In this document: one piece after another, positions 44,950 through 56,899 of the stretch
How positions within the stretch are numbered: position 1 is the first letter of the stretch
Layout: every line of letters starts with the position of its first letter
DNA from: Owenia fusiformis
Lineage: Eukaryota; Annelida; Polychaeta; Sabellida; Oweniidae
NCBI GenBank assembly: GCA_903813345.2
Contig: CAIIXF020000007.1
Coordinates: 27,083,564-27,147,563 of the forward strand
Length of the DNA: 64,000 bases
Direction: 5' to 3'
Program-made: the position numbers and the translations under genes
The notes under the pieces: generated by a model
What the model was told of the DNA's origin: nothing
The model's input: the letters and a program-made list of their open reading frames with translations, nothing else
Databases searched by the model: none

Positions 44950-45800
44950 CTACGGCGTGGGCAATACAAATGGGAATCAAACAGATGAGCTATGTGTTAT
45001 ATACCAAAATACGGGGGATTTAATCTTATTACTTTTAATAAAATATTATTATGTGACTTACCTTCAATGATTTGCACATTGTGACACTTTTTGATTCACA
45101 ATCTACAAAAAAGATTTTACAATCTAATAATGAAGCAAAATTGAGGATCTGCGTTTTGTCATTTTTACAGATTAAATTCCCGGTATTTTATAAGATGCTC
45201 AATTCCAATGTAAGAAGCATTTATTCGTAAGAAAAATGTTAAGTTATCTGTAAAGAACAGTTAGACACAGGTCTCATCTACTTACCGTAATTTTCATCGC
45301 CTAGTTTACGAATATCACAAGTCGATGTGATGTTTTAATCGGCAAAAGCACATTTCTTACGTCTTTCTTTATCTTGTTATTATCATTAACAAGCTATGAT
45401 ATTGGTTAACTCGCCCGAAATTAACATAATATTATATATTTACAACGTTTTAAGAATAAAATTAAACCGCCATCTTGAAGACGTGTAGAATTACAAAACC
45501 CGGATATGTGATCTGTGATCATCGATCTTTACATATTACAATTTCTTGCTCCACTAACATTAATTACTTAGATTCATAAAAAATCATTCTTTTAAGTCAT
45601 CGTTTATGCGTTGTTGATTACAAGACAGTAATTTCCTATGCTTTTGTAGATTCCTTGTGAATTGACTGACCCGGTAATTTTAAAATCGTCAGAGAGGTAG
45701 TGAAGTACGCAAAGAACAAACTGCTTTGGGGATATGTAATCAAAGACCTGATAAAAATGAAGTTCTAAGTAAGATATGGAAATGAATCTTGCTATACTCT
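44950..45800. other. Spacer upstream of unit 2, no feature seen
   Basis: AT-rich sequence; no gene or organised repeat recognised. Confidence 0.4.
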
Positions 45801-46357
45801 CTAATAACTGAACACTCTCAAAGATAAAATATATAAACGTGTACAAAATGCATACTTTTGAAAATTAAGGAGGACATATTGCCACTCTATACATTTCATA
45901 TAAAAGTTACGAGGATTATGGAAATAGGTAACACCATGTAGTTAAAGGTGCAATAATTAGTGCAGAGGGTTCATTCAACGATCATGGACCAGTGTCAAAA
46001 TATATTTAAGTTTGGATATTTCATCAAGACTAACATCTATTTTTATTATCTACAAAGAAACGCCCTAGATAAACATTATTTTAGCTGATATTCCTCTTGA
46101 AACATGGTGGGTCTTAAAAATATAAAAGTGGAAGTCCCCTTTTTGAAGCTTTGAACTGAATTTACACTTCTTAATGCTGAAATTGATAATTTATTCATAC
46201 ATTTTAAGAAAATAGGTATGTCAAAGAAGATTTTAAACCAAATGTTGCCTTGATAGCTCAGAAAAAATGAAAAACTTTCCTATTTTCTCTACAGTCCTTA
46301 TTGCCCCTTTAATTATGTATTTGCAACAAACTCAATGTGACTCGAAGTTTAAGAACT

Positions 46358-46363
46358 TTTATT
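46358..46363 (-). terminator. Polyadenylation signal of gene C
   Basis: AATAAA on the minus strand, 24 bases after the stop, in the 3' flank shared with gene B. Confidence 0.6.
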
Positions 46364-46387
46364 CAACAGAATATAGCCATAGTGAAT

Positions 46388-46567
46388 TTAAGGAGTATTA
46401 TCAGCGTCATCTGGTGGTGCTCCTGGGTAATAACGAGATACTTTTGGTTTCCCATAGCTTAGGATCGGGCGGAGAGCCTCCGGGATACAGAAATGCGATT
46501 TTCGAATACATTCCTCACATAAGCACATTCCCTGATTGTAGGCTACCTCGAACGGCGTTTTATCAGA
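46388..46567 (-). CDS. Gene C exon 5 (Cys-rich domain, second half, stop)
   Basis: 180 nt, acceptor TTCTCTCAG, stop TAA. Same length and ends as B exon 5; changes include RRSYFCLPK to RKSHFCIPE. Confidence 0.88.
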   Translation of the reverse strand, partial: SDKTPFEVAYNQGMCLCEECIRKSHFCIPEALRPILSYGKPKVSRYYPGAPPDDADNTP

Positions 46568-49500
46568 CTGAGAGAAGATAAATTAATAAAACTAAGATAT
46601 ATATTAGAAAACAAAAAGCCCCTATTACTGCTTTTGATTTAAAAAATTGCGATAGCTAAAAGAAGCAAACATATCTTGCCGACGGGACAATTTTGTCGCT
46701 TTATAACTTACTACCTCGTCAATTTGTTCATTGCAGAAGTAGCATAAAATGCATCATCTAAAGTCAACTTGCAGTGTTGTTAGTAATAAAATAATATGAT
46801 GTCATATTTATAGCAGTTTAATGTGATATAATGCTTTGTATCATGTGTGTATGTCACCTTAACAAGCTCAAATAATTCCCATTTTTGAGTGACAATGATA
46901 TTCATATGATGTACTTATTCCAATACCTTGGTTACTGGGTCCTTAAACATCAGGGGACAACCACAACATCTAGGGTCCGCTGGATTGCACATGGCCATGG
47001 TTATCTCACATGTTCTATTGAAGGAGGCAAATCTTGCACATGGATCTAAGGGTACATCTGGTAATATCGTTGGCTCTACATCTGAAGAACAACATAACAT
47101 TGAAATCAATAAAATTGCTTACATAAACATACAAACAATTATTCTAAAACACCCAAAATACATTTCATTAATAACTCAGAACTCATTTATATTGAAACTT
47201 CGATCATGTGCACAGAGATTATCCTATTTGATGGACAGGGTTTGGGGATCTACCCAATTATTTTGATGAAATACATTCGATAAAATAATACTGATTCCGC
47301 GAGGCGAGAAAGCCAATTTCCAAATGATTCACTTGCGTCACACTAGGGCAATCATCAATACAAGAGAATATACACATACACAATAAAACCTTACATCTGA
47401 ACGAACACCTGTACACCTGAACACCATGCAATCAGAAGACTTTTTGGTCCCAATTTTCCACCCAATGATTCGAAAGTTGAAAAAGCATATGCATTAAAAT
47501 GTAAACACTTACAATTTGAACAGTCATATTTTAAATATCAATTTATGAACACTTCATAAATACACGATGAGTGAAGAAGAAAGCTAGTGTGTTATGTCGC
47601 CACATTAAGTATATCTCATTGTCTCCCGAATGAGAAACCTCTCAGCTTTGGCGCCGTTCCCCTGTCATTTACCTAATCTCCTTACTGTATTTGTAAATAC
47701 AAGTGGCAGGAGGTAATTGGGGACTCTTCGTAGTAGTACATGGTACCCTACCTGCCATACATATTATTTTATATCTTTAAAAAGAGAATCAATTCTGGAT
47801 AAGAAAAAACAGAATGAAAAACCCCATCTTTGACAAATCCCTATTGCAAAAAACGTACCACATAGTCTCCCCAAAATTTCCTCCATTCTGTTGATCAAAT
47901 TACCGAAGTCTGTGACTTGAAGAACATCATCATCTGCTGATGCGATTTCCTTAAATTCTTTTGTTGCACGGGCTCTCATGTCAGGTTTTGTTGCAAATTT
48001 GGAATTTGGTAATTCAATGGCAAGTGATGTAACACCAGATTCTGTTTTAAGTTCCCGAGCGGCCTTGATAGTGGCCCCTGACTTTTCTGGTGGGTGTGTA
48101 GCACCATCAGTAAGTACAATGACGACCTTCTTTATAGGTGGTGATTTTATACCTAGCGGATCTCTTATACCATGTGCTTCAGTAAGAGCCACTAATCTAG
48201 CCTCATTGAGGGCTTTAAATGTTGCTGTACCACAGCGCGATCCTTTTATGTTTTTGCCTACATTATTGTGGTTCCAATCCATATCCTGGATCGCTTGTGA
48301 TATAGCTGCACCCGAACTGTACGTATTCAGATAGAAATTATTGTAGGTTTTTGCGTCATAACTGATCATCCCAATCTAAATGATTCAAAGTAACGTGAAA
48401 CGTGTACAGTAGTAGCAAAACTACACTACGTGTATGTTATACTGAAGCACATGCTGCTGAAAAGACTACAGTTTAACCCCAAAAGGTGAAATACAAAAAG
48501 CAAGTACGAAGCGAATGTAGTTGAACGGACACTTTACAGTCAAGTCCAGTAACTAAGTCAACATTCGATATTCGTATGTCCATCAATATTTACTAAGTAT
48601 GGTGCCACAATTGAAGTAAACCTCTGGTTAATTATTTACAATATACCTATCAGCAAACGTGCAAATGATAATTTTGATGTTCTGTTACATATTGGTGAAG
48701 CAATCTTGGGGATATAGCCTAAATTTCTGAATTTCCACTATGTCCCTATATACTCCTACTTCAGAAGATGTATGTTATTTGCCATTTTTCATTAAGAACC
48801 AACCATAAATGTATTTTTTCTTGTTTACATATAGAATGAACTCTCTGTTTTCGAATGTTGACAGATGGTAAGTTGCATTTATTTTTTAATGATATTGAGC
48901 AAACAAATGCGTGTCAATTTACACTGTAATATCCTACATACTTATATTTCAAGTGTAGTTTTGAAGAATAATCAAGAAAATCCATGGTTTCAAATGGATT
49001 CATACTTGTCAAAGAACATAAATGAGGATTTGTGGTTTGAAAAAGTAAAAACATGTTTGAAGTTCTTACAATTCTTGGTTGAAACAAATGTTTTGAAGGT
49101 TGTGATTTCGAATGTAATCTCATACTCAATGAAAATTGTTGATATTTGTGAATTTTTTCTCTCAGAATGCACATTGCTGGATCACAGAACCTTGACTTGT
49201 TCGAAAAGTGTATTGTTAACAGTTATGTTGTATTCCAAGAAACTTTAGAAATGTAAAATGTTCAATTTCGTTTTTTAATTATAAAAAATGTCACCTGTAG
49301 AGAACAACGTTCACAAAATTATTTAAAACGGAGATATTCACTAACGTAACATTCGCTGGCATCTGTCAGGGAGTAAATAAGAAGAATATGCTTTTGATTC
49401 TATATCTTGTTCCCAAAGGAATCCCGAACTCAAACATTTCGAATACTTATTTCGCGAACGCTTTGTTGAGAATTGATTCGAGATGTACTCAAAATGAATA

Positions 49501-52500
49501 CGTAAAAATGTGTATTATCATCTTAATAACCACCTCACAACTTATTTTGGAAATCAAAGATGTACGATTTTTGAGATTTTTTATTTTCGGATGTTGACTT
49601 AGTTACTTGACTTGACTGTTTAATTAAACAGTCTCATCTAAAAATGATGCAATGTCGAAACAGATGCAGTTTAGCAAATTGCACTTTTATCAAGAAAGTG
49701 TGCACTACTAATAAGAGTGTGTAGTTCAGAAGAATACAATCTACTTTAAAAAGTACTCCGTATCTAAGCACGGGTAGTTGGACAGGCTATAGGTAAAACT
49801 AAAACTTGTTGCGCGGTAAACACGATACAAAAAATATGGCATATTTCGCAACGAATATGGCATATTCACTTGCGGTGTATAACAGATTCACCTGCGGTAT
49901 ATGGCATACACACTAACCAATGAGAACGTGATATGGAAGTACGCAATTGTCAATTGCATAGATTGAACGAACAAGTAAAACGTTTTAAATTATTATAATG
50001 ATTACTGAATCAACAGTACTGTCTATCGAATATATTAACTGAGCAGAAGTTTCAGTCACCAATCTCGCGTAATAAACGTACTCAATCAATACAGGATTCA
50101 ATAGTACTCGTCGACGCACTAACTATATTCATGGTAATCCAGCGTAGTTTTACATTTAGAATCGATTCTCGCAACCAATCAAATCAAGGCTTTCTGTATC
50201 ACGTTTTCACCTGCGGTATATGTCATATTCACCTGCGGTATATGGCATATTCCGCAAGTGAGTATGACATATTCCGCAGGTGAGTATCGGATATTCACTG
50301 AAATCAATGTATTGCATATTCACTGCGGAATATCGCATATTCACCTGCGGAATATGCCATATACCGCAGGTGAGTATGGCATATTCACCCGTATCACAAA
50401 TACCGCTGAAGCTGTTTAATGCTCTTTCCATCATATCTAGGGGCATATTGTATTTCTCATGCCATTTTCTTTATTTTCATTAAAAGGTAGTTGTAAACAT
50501 TCGCGTTTTATTTTATAGTCTGCTCAAGCATATGCAAAAACCTGAAGTTGAACAGGCGAGCAGTTTTATGAAACTTTGAGAACTTAGATAACCTCATTTG
50601 TGACCTAGTTTGACAACGTTGACTTTTACTATGGCAATTTTCATTTTTCTGATCTCAGTAGAAAAGAAGAAAAGAGGCAAAAGCAATAGACTCAAGGTTT
50701 TTATCTTGAGTCTAATAACGTTAAGTCAACGGAGAATGTTAACTGACCTGTGTTTTACTGTCACTCCGGCCTATACAAGGGCCAAGCTCCTCTACGAATG
50801 CTATGAGGAAATCCTGTACTCGAACTTTGTTAGGCGTATCTATACTACAAGATATGTCCTGTATAAATTGAAGATCTAGTGGACACGCCAGAGGACATTC
50901 AGATGGTTCTATACATCATAGTGAAACAAAAAACATTTTAATTGTATAATATAATTATACCTCCATGTAATTGATTTTAAACATAGCATGAAATAAAACA
51001 TGTCAGTACGATGTTTTCAGTGAGGAGTAATATGTACATTTTAAGAATGATCTAATTGTATTCCATTCATCTCATAATTACACTTTGTAGTTGTGGGGTT
51101 AGATGGCAATTTTGTTTGCAGCAGATTCAAACCTTCACAGACGAAGCCATTGTGTTGAATGAATCCGAGCCATAATCCGATTCTATTTTTGTAGTTTTGC
51201 ATTTTTGGGCTAAGATCGACGAAATGGCAGCAATATTTAAGTCTATGAACGCATGTTAAAGTACATTTAGGATTTTAATTTGTACCAGTATTGCATGGCG
51301 TAATGCATGGTGTAATTTGTACCCTTTAATTTGGCATTGTTGTACATGTTGGTAGTCAATGTAATTTGTACAACGAGTGGTATCATACAGATTTAGGTTT
51401 TTTAATTTATCTCACGTACACCCATAATGAGTTGTGTGTATACAAAGCAAAATAGAAAACAGTAAACTAACACACACACACACTATTTCATATAAAAACA
51501 AAAAACTGATTGACTTTATGATACTTAAACCTATGAATGGTGACTGTGATACGCGTTCCCCCATCAAAAGATACATTTCTTAACATTTTTTACAAATTAC
51601 CTCGTAACCGTAAATCCCCGCATGTCCTTCAACAAGTATCCATGCCATTTGATTTGTCCATTTCTTTCGGTCAACATGTTTTGCCCTTTCCACAGATCTT
51701 GATTTTTAGCACGATTAGTATACTATTAGTATACTATCATATACAGGGTGGTCCAAAAAATGGGACAACCGTATTTCCCAAAAAATATTGATTTTCTTGA
51801 GGAAAAAATTTCGTATTATATACCAGTGGATAGGGAATTTACTTATTTTTAATTTGGTATATCATGAGTTCAAATTTATTATAGTGTCTGTCAACCAGCA
51901 TCCACAATATGATTGACGTCATTTTCGTTTCAAAACAAGTTTTCCGAAACTTGCAAAAACCAAGTTTTTGTCAACTTGATTTACATAAACTGACGCTAAT
52001 ATGTCCACCATTTTAATCAATTGTTGCCCTCAATTATGGCCAAAACTAGTCAAATGCATCATTGACATGCTGTTGAGAAAGTGAATTTCACCTCTCAACA
52101 ATTCTATCCTTAATAAGGGACTGAGTCGATGTAAGGGGGTCATGATAAACCAATTCGGTTAATTCTCCAAATACGCGGTAGTTGCATACACTGACATCCG
52201 ATTTTCCAATGATGTTGTTTTGGACCATCCTGATATGAACTCATTTTCGGATCAGTACATTTTCCAACAAGATGGGGCTCCAAGCAATATATCTCACAGT
52301 GTCAAATGTTTAAAGGAAAATGTGCCCAGATTTATCCCTCCTTAATCACTGCCTCGCCCAGATGACCCGATTGCCCAAAGTCTGCGACTGCCACGTATGG
52401 GGAGGACTGGCAGAATTACACAGATGCGAGTAGGTAGTTACCAGGTTCGCCACCAGGTGGCTGATTCGGGGGAAATAACATGGCAGGGTATTACAAAATT

Positions 52501-54508
52501 CCCTTAAACTTGAATATGCAGCAGTTTTAGTGGTTCACTTTTCATATTATCTTTATGTATCTGATAGTTATACAAATTAAAATATGTCCAGTAAAAGGAA
52601 ATATTATCTGCCCAACACAAGAAAAGATATTTCACTTTTTGTGGTTTTACAACATGGGGTCTATGGGGAATCTCCCCGACCTAGAAGTCACATTTCCAAA
52701 GAAAATTAAATTTTCAAAGTTAATAAACACTTTTCAAAACCACATTTCTAAATGTAATTTTACATGTAGATTCCAAATATGACATCAGTTTGACCGAATT
52801 GTGAATTTTAATGACGTAAATCAAGATTATTTCAACTCGCATCTGGGATATTGGTATACCATAAATCCTTAAGATATATTAAGTCCCTTATTAAGGACAG
52901 ACTTGTTGAAAAGTAAAATTCATTGTCTCAACAGCATATCAATGATGCTATTGACCAATATCGGGGGCTACAATTGATAAAAATGGTGGACATATTGAAC
53001 ATCTGTTTATGTGAATAAAGTTGACAATAAAACTTGGTTTTTGCTAGTTTTGAAACGAATCGAAAATGATGTCATTTATATTATGGACGCTGGTTGACAG
53101 ACATTATAATAAATTTGAACTTATGAATATACCAAATTAAAGATGAGTAAATTCCCTATCTACTGGTATATACATGTAGTATGAAGAAAATCAATATCTA
53201 TTTTCGAAATACGAGTGTCCCATTTTTTGGACCACCCTGTATATGATATCTTCAATTTTTTTTTATCTAATTAGGAAACAATTTCGGATTTCCGTATTCA
53301 CTATCAGAAAAATCTGTACTAATACTTTTGTACTAAGCTTTGTACATACTATTCCATGGAATTTGTACCCGCGGTATTTTAAACATTTTTCAATGAAGGT
53401 TCTTTTCCAGTTGGCTATGATATAGAAGACAATTTCTAATATGCGTCAAATAGTTGAAGGTAAGTTATACAATTTGTTTTTTGTTACTTTTTGTGAAGAA
53501 AAACTCGTTCAAAAGGATTTACAATATACATATATGTTGGTATTTTATCACACTCTTACTTAAAGTGGCAGCAACTAACAGCGAGTGTAAAACTTTGTAA
53601 GATAGCAATTTCACCCGAATAATTCTTATTTCATATAAACAATTCCAATTCCTTTACTCCTTACTTGCCTTAATTCATTATTGTCCATTTAATTATATAT
53701 TCGTGAATGGTCAGACTTTGATGAAAACTGGAACTTTTGATTGTTACATTACGGACGAGATACTATACAAATATACTATCGATTGAACAAGATTAAAGAG
53801 AGAATCGGATCTACCGAGAAAGCTAAATTAAAAACAAAGAATGTTTCAATTTTAGAATATTTTTGGCTCATATCATTCCTTGTCATGTCTGTTTCAAAAA
53901 ATCCTCATATATGTATACTCTATTTTAGGAAAACTTAAGATTTTACAATAATGTGTTATTTTCCCATATTTAAGGTTACCATTTTCATTCATAATCCAAA
54001 ATAACCAATTTACAATAAATCGAAAAATTGCTGCCATTTCGTTTAAGCACAGGCCCGTAGCCAGGGGGGGGGGTTCGCAGGGTTCGGGCGTTTTTGAGCG
54101 CTTCCCAAGTGATTTTGCCATATTTGGGCCGAAATTATCAAATGTGAACCCCCCCCCTGGAAATTGAACCCCCCTCGGCAAATCCTGGCTAAGGGCCTGA
54201 AGCATGACTCTTATTCTACTAAACATTCTATTTCAACTGTTTTTAGCTATAGTGATTAGCGAGGGACTCCACTGGGATATGCAGCAAACGAGCAAGTTAC
54301 TATGTCTTTATGTAAAACCTCTTTGCAGAATAAACAAAATTGTTGAAATTGCACAAATCTTCCTCTTATCATTGAACTAGTAAAATAGTAAAATAGTTAT
54401 GTGGAGTGATTAAAGTGGTTTTGAATCTAAATAGAGTGACAATGACTTACCCTGTGCATGGATGACTGATGGAACCAAAAGGATGAGGAATATACAGATG
54501 GATATCAT
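46388..54508 (-). CDS. Gene C: secreted vWA protein with novel Cys-rich C-terminus (5 coding exons, 356 aa)
   Basis: Exons: 54451-54508, 50748-50908, 47859-48375, 46927-47081, 46388-46567; 1071 nt joined, no frame break. Signal peptide MISICIFLILLVPSVIHAQ. The vWA domain has DISCS, CGTATFKAL and LTDGATHPP, a complete MIDAS. The Cys-rich tail reads LDPCARF, NRTCEIT, ADPRCCGCP, then MCLCEEC and HFCIPEAL; NRT is a possible glycosylation site. The end YYPGAPPDDADNTP is identical to B. It differs from B by a shorter linker in exon 4 (three codons fewer), one codon fewer in exon 2, and scattered substitutions. Donor of exon 3 is GTACGT, slightly weaker than the B donor. All exons are open, so the copy looks functional. 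The role is inferred as for B. Confidence 0.88.
46860..46862. other. Empty target site of the CACTG transposon
   Basis: CCTTAACAAGCTC here corresponds to CCTTAA / TAACAAGCTC flanking the 5.3-kb insertion in gene B. Confidence 0.8.
46927..47081 (-). CDS. Gene C exon 4 (Cys-rich domain, first half)
   Basis: 155 nt; acceptor TTCTTCAG, donor AAG/GTATTG. Linker VEPTILPDVPLDP, then the Cys motif PADPRCCGCPLMFKDP. Confidence 0.88.
47859..48375 (-). CDS. Gene C exon 3 (main vWA exon)
   Basis: 517 nt; acceptor TCATTTAG, donor GTACGT. IGMISYDAKTYNNFYL, the MIDAS Thr in RCGTATFKAL, the Asp in VLTDGATHPP, ending RLCG. Confidence 0.9.
48537..49618. mobile_element. TIR transposon with 4-bp target duplication, family F6, copy 2 (1082 bp)
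   Basis: CAGTCAAGTCCAGTAACTAA at the left and TTAGTTACTTGACTTGACTG at the right, with TTTA at 48533-48536 and 49619-49622. It aligns in inverted orientation to 12144-14011, which has an extra 750 bp. The shared open frame is at 48865-49248 on the plus strand. Lies in intron 2 of gene C. Confidence 0.85.
49808..50405. mobile_element. GCGGTATATGGCATATTC palindrome element, family F9, copy 1
   Basis: Starts GTTGCGCGGTAAACACGATA. It contains arrays of a roughly 22-bp unit (CACCTGCGGTATATGGCATA, alternating in orientation) at 49850-49910 and 50205-50390, separated by a unique 280-bp middle (CAATTGTCAATTGCATAGAT, CGACGCACTAACTATA). Inverted copy at 59826-60771. Its right terminus is truncated. In intron 2 of gene C. 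Confidence 0.8.
50748..50908 (-). CDS. Gene C exon 2 (vWA start, MIDAS DxSxS)
   Basis: 161 nt; acceptor GATGTATAG, donor CAG/GTCAGT. PSECPLACPLDLQFIQ, DISCSI, GPCIGR. Confidence 0.85.
51744..53239. mobile_element. Mariner-type transposon with long inverted repeats, intron 1 of C (1.5 kb)
   Basis: Ends CAGGGTGGTCCAAAAAATGG and CCATTTTTTGGACCACCCTG, TA at both sides, with inverted similarity continuing about 350 bp. The plus-strand centre (about 52230-52340) translates to FQQDGAPSNISHSVKC then LKENVPRFIPP, the DDE region of mariner-like transposases. The following SPDLNPLDY-type block is destroyed by a stop and frameshifts. Confidence 0.85.
52230..52440 (+). pseudogene. Mariner-like transposase fragment
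   Basis: QYIFQQDGAPSNISHSVK includes the second catalytic Asp in QQDGAP, typical of Tc1/mariner DDE transposases. The frame stops after FIPP; later residues (PRPDDPIAQS) look like the PRSPDLNP block after mutation. Confidence 0.7.
53242..54050. other. Gene C intron 1, no feature seen
   Basis: AT-rich intron sequence; no repeat family recognised. Confidence 0.4.
54051..54199. mobile_element. G-tract MITE, family F3
   Basis: AGGCCCGTAGCCAGGGGGGG to AATCCTGGCTAAGGGCCT; C-run and AAGTGATTTTGCCATATTTG, the core on the other strand. Confidence 0.8.
54451..54508 (-). CDS. Gene C exon 1 (signal peptide)
   Basis: 58 nt, MISICIFLILLVPSVIHAQ, donor G/GTAAGTCATT. The acceptor TTTTATAATAG lies 6 bases before the ATG, so the leader is spliced as in B. 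Confidence 0.88.
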
Positions 54509-54715
54509 GACAGCCTATTATAAAAGAATATTTGGATATCTCCTTAAATATGAAATCACTTATAAACGCAAAGGCCTCTGCAGATAATGGAATAGTGATG
54601 TAAACATCCCGGTGGAAGCTTTAAATGAATCCATTTAACTGAGCTTGTATTCGCGAATACAACAACCAGATTCTGGCTACTAGTTTGACCTACGACAGGT
54701 ACTATTCATATTTAA

Positions 54716-55060
54716 ATGAGTTTCCCGTCAAACGTCAATCTACCAGGTAGCCAATATTTTCATTCGCGAATTCAGGCTGGTTTTAAATACGGGGTGCGCC
54801 ATTTTCCTCATATCTTTGTCATACCAAAAAACTCCCTGATTACACATTTGGACATCTTGAATTTTTTCATGGCCATCAGAGTGATAGTCACTTGTAAGAG
54901 CATTTTAAAGAACAAGAACATGCCCCTGTGGCAACTATTGCGCCGTAAGCAAACTTGCACACGTCGTCCATAATGCCTCTTCATGTGAGGATACGGCAAA
55001 GATAGAGTGTATGAGAATGACCTCAGAACAATTGCAGGCCCCAATTAAAACGTGAGATTA
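54716..55060 (+). pseudogene. Possible retroelement RNase H-like remnant
   Basis: SLITHLDILNFFMAIRVI followed by KNKNMPLW resembles the His-Leu-Glu-Leu-Asn ... W-C-D-N region of DIRS/gypsy-type RNase H domains. A one-base shift then gives NYCAVSKLAHVVHNASS. Slightly richer in GC than its surroundings. Weak, with no flanking repeats. Confidence 0.25.
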
Positions 55061-55785
55061 TCCGTATCATTCGGGGCATATTTGCTGAAGAATGCATTTG
55101 GGTGATTGACAACTGTGCAGGTTTGCCTACAGCGCGATGAGGGCAAAATCCGAAGTGCTGTAAAATTGTGACTATCAGTCTGATGGTCATAAAATATATT
55201 AAACTGGTTGGAAATTGACGTATGCAGAAATGTATGAAATATCAGGGAGTCATCTCCTTAAATGACAAAGGAATGGGGAAACTACAGGATTTTCATTTTT
55301 GACCATCCTGAATAATACACAGATACTTAGTTATTTATTATAGTTATTTTTAACATACCAACACTAATAATTTATTTTGAAAGTTCAGCATATTTAGAAA
55401 TTTTGGGTACAAGAAAAATTAAAATTGGCAATTTTTGAAAATATACATTGCCACCGTTGCCACAGCGATTCATCGTGACATCACAACATTTTTAAAAGGT
55501 TTTAAAAGGTAATATATAGATTGAATTGGTGGAATATTATTATTAATTCAATAATAACATGTTCCCTGGGAAATAAACTGGGAATAAAACTGATATTAAA
55601 GAAATCCAGTATCAAATATCACGTATCGGCCAAAATCCCGTATCAGATCTCGTATTGGTGATCTATTTTAGTATCATGAATTATTCCAAAACTAGTTAAT
55701 AAAAGTTGAAAATGTCATTTGATAAATCAAATTGTATCATTTAAAGGCGACATACAAATCAAGTTTCAAAAGATTATTATGGAAT

Positions 55786-55975
55786 AAATAGGAAAATGAT
55801 GGTCGTGATGGAATATGATTTTTTTCCTCAAGAAAATATAATATTTGACTCGGAAAATATCATATTGACACTCGGGCTGTCGCCCGAGGTCAATATCATA
55901 TTTTCCTTGGTCGATGTCATATTTTCCCTCACAATAAAATTCCTATTCCATCCCTCCCATTAAATAACCTCTAAC
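55786..55975. repeat. Palindromic MITE, family F8
   Basis: TTATGGAATAAATAGGAA and TTCCTATTCCATCCCTCC oppose each other. The centre is ACTCGGGCTGTCGCCCGAGG, a perfect hairpin, with ATATCATATTGA / TCAATATCATAT on its sides. Confidence 0.75.
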
Positions 55976-56629
55976 ACATGGCTTCTGCCTGATCGATTCA
56001 ATGGCGCAGTAAAAATAATGTGTTTTATAATGTTAAGTGTTGTACGAGTTTGATGATGTAGAAATCAAAACTTCTACTTTAAAATGGCGGGGAATTCAAA
56101 TATTTCGAATTCATCAGATGAAGAACATTTTCGAAAGTCATTCTTTTCAAAAAAATGTCTCAAATGGTTTTCAAGTCATGAAAAGTAATACTTGGATAAT
56201 AAAACTATATTTTCAAACTTTATACGTATACGGGGCTTCCAATTGCAATTGAAATGATTTTTGTTGAATTCAAATTGAGTAAATGTGTCAAAATTAAAAC
56301 AATATTTCAAATGACTATCAGTTAATTGTAGGGGAAAGTTTTGAAACTTTTATGTTTTCAACTCTTTTGGTCGTAAGATGAAATTCGAAAATATTATGCT
56401 TGAAATTGTACAGGTATTGTAAGTTATAGGTCAATAATAATGTCTTCAATTTTCCAATATGTAGCAAATATTCGATGTTGCAACCTTGATTTGGAGGCAA
56501 ACAATGAAGTCTACAATTTCGACAAAATATGGTCGTCACTTTTACTGAAGAAAATAAGTTTTTGTGTTCACAATGATGTAGGTGCATTTGATATAAAGAA
56601 TATCAATAGTTGTTTAGTACACATATATA

Positions 56630-56730
56630 AAAGTGAAATAGTTGCGTCTTACCTCTTACTCTTACCGCTTCAGTATATCACTTCCTTCCCGGAAACTAGC
56701 AATAAAATAAGTTACAATTTATCCCGTGAA
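56630..56730 (-). promoter_or_regulatory. Candidate leader exon and promoter of gene C
   Basis: Minus strand: GTTTCCGGGAAGGAAGTGAT, ATACTGAAGCGG, then AAGAGTAAGAG/GTAAGAC, donor ending at 56653. It matches the gene B block at 42405-42480. TTCCGGGAA fits a STAT-type TTCNNNGAA site and contains an ETS core; GGAAGT is a second ETS core. The transcription start is not visible. Confidence 0.45.
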
Positions 56731-56899
56731 CCAAAAAGAACATTGTTAAACACACATAATCATTGCTGTAAATTGCATCATAATTATCAATTATTATTCA
56801 ATTTGGTATTGGTTCGTGAAACATAACGATGACAGCCAGTTACAGCATCCGGTTACAAGCTCTAAAGACTAATTCATCGGAAGACAAGATGATCAAACC

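Noticed and set aside
46267-46581. Plus-strand 104-codon frame
   Set aside because: Antisense of gene C exon 5 and its 3' flank.
56440-56826. Plus-strand 128-codon frame
   Set aside because: No domain; overlaps the conserved promoter-like block upstream of gene C and is not open in the matching B block as far as I can follow.
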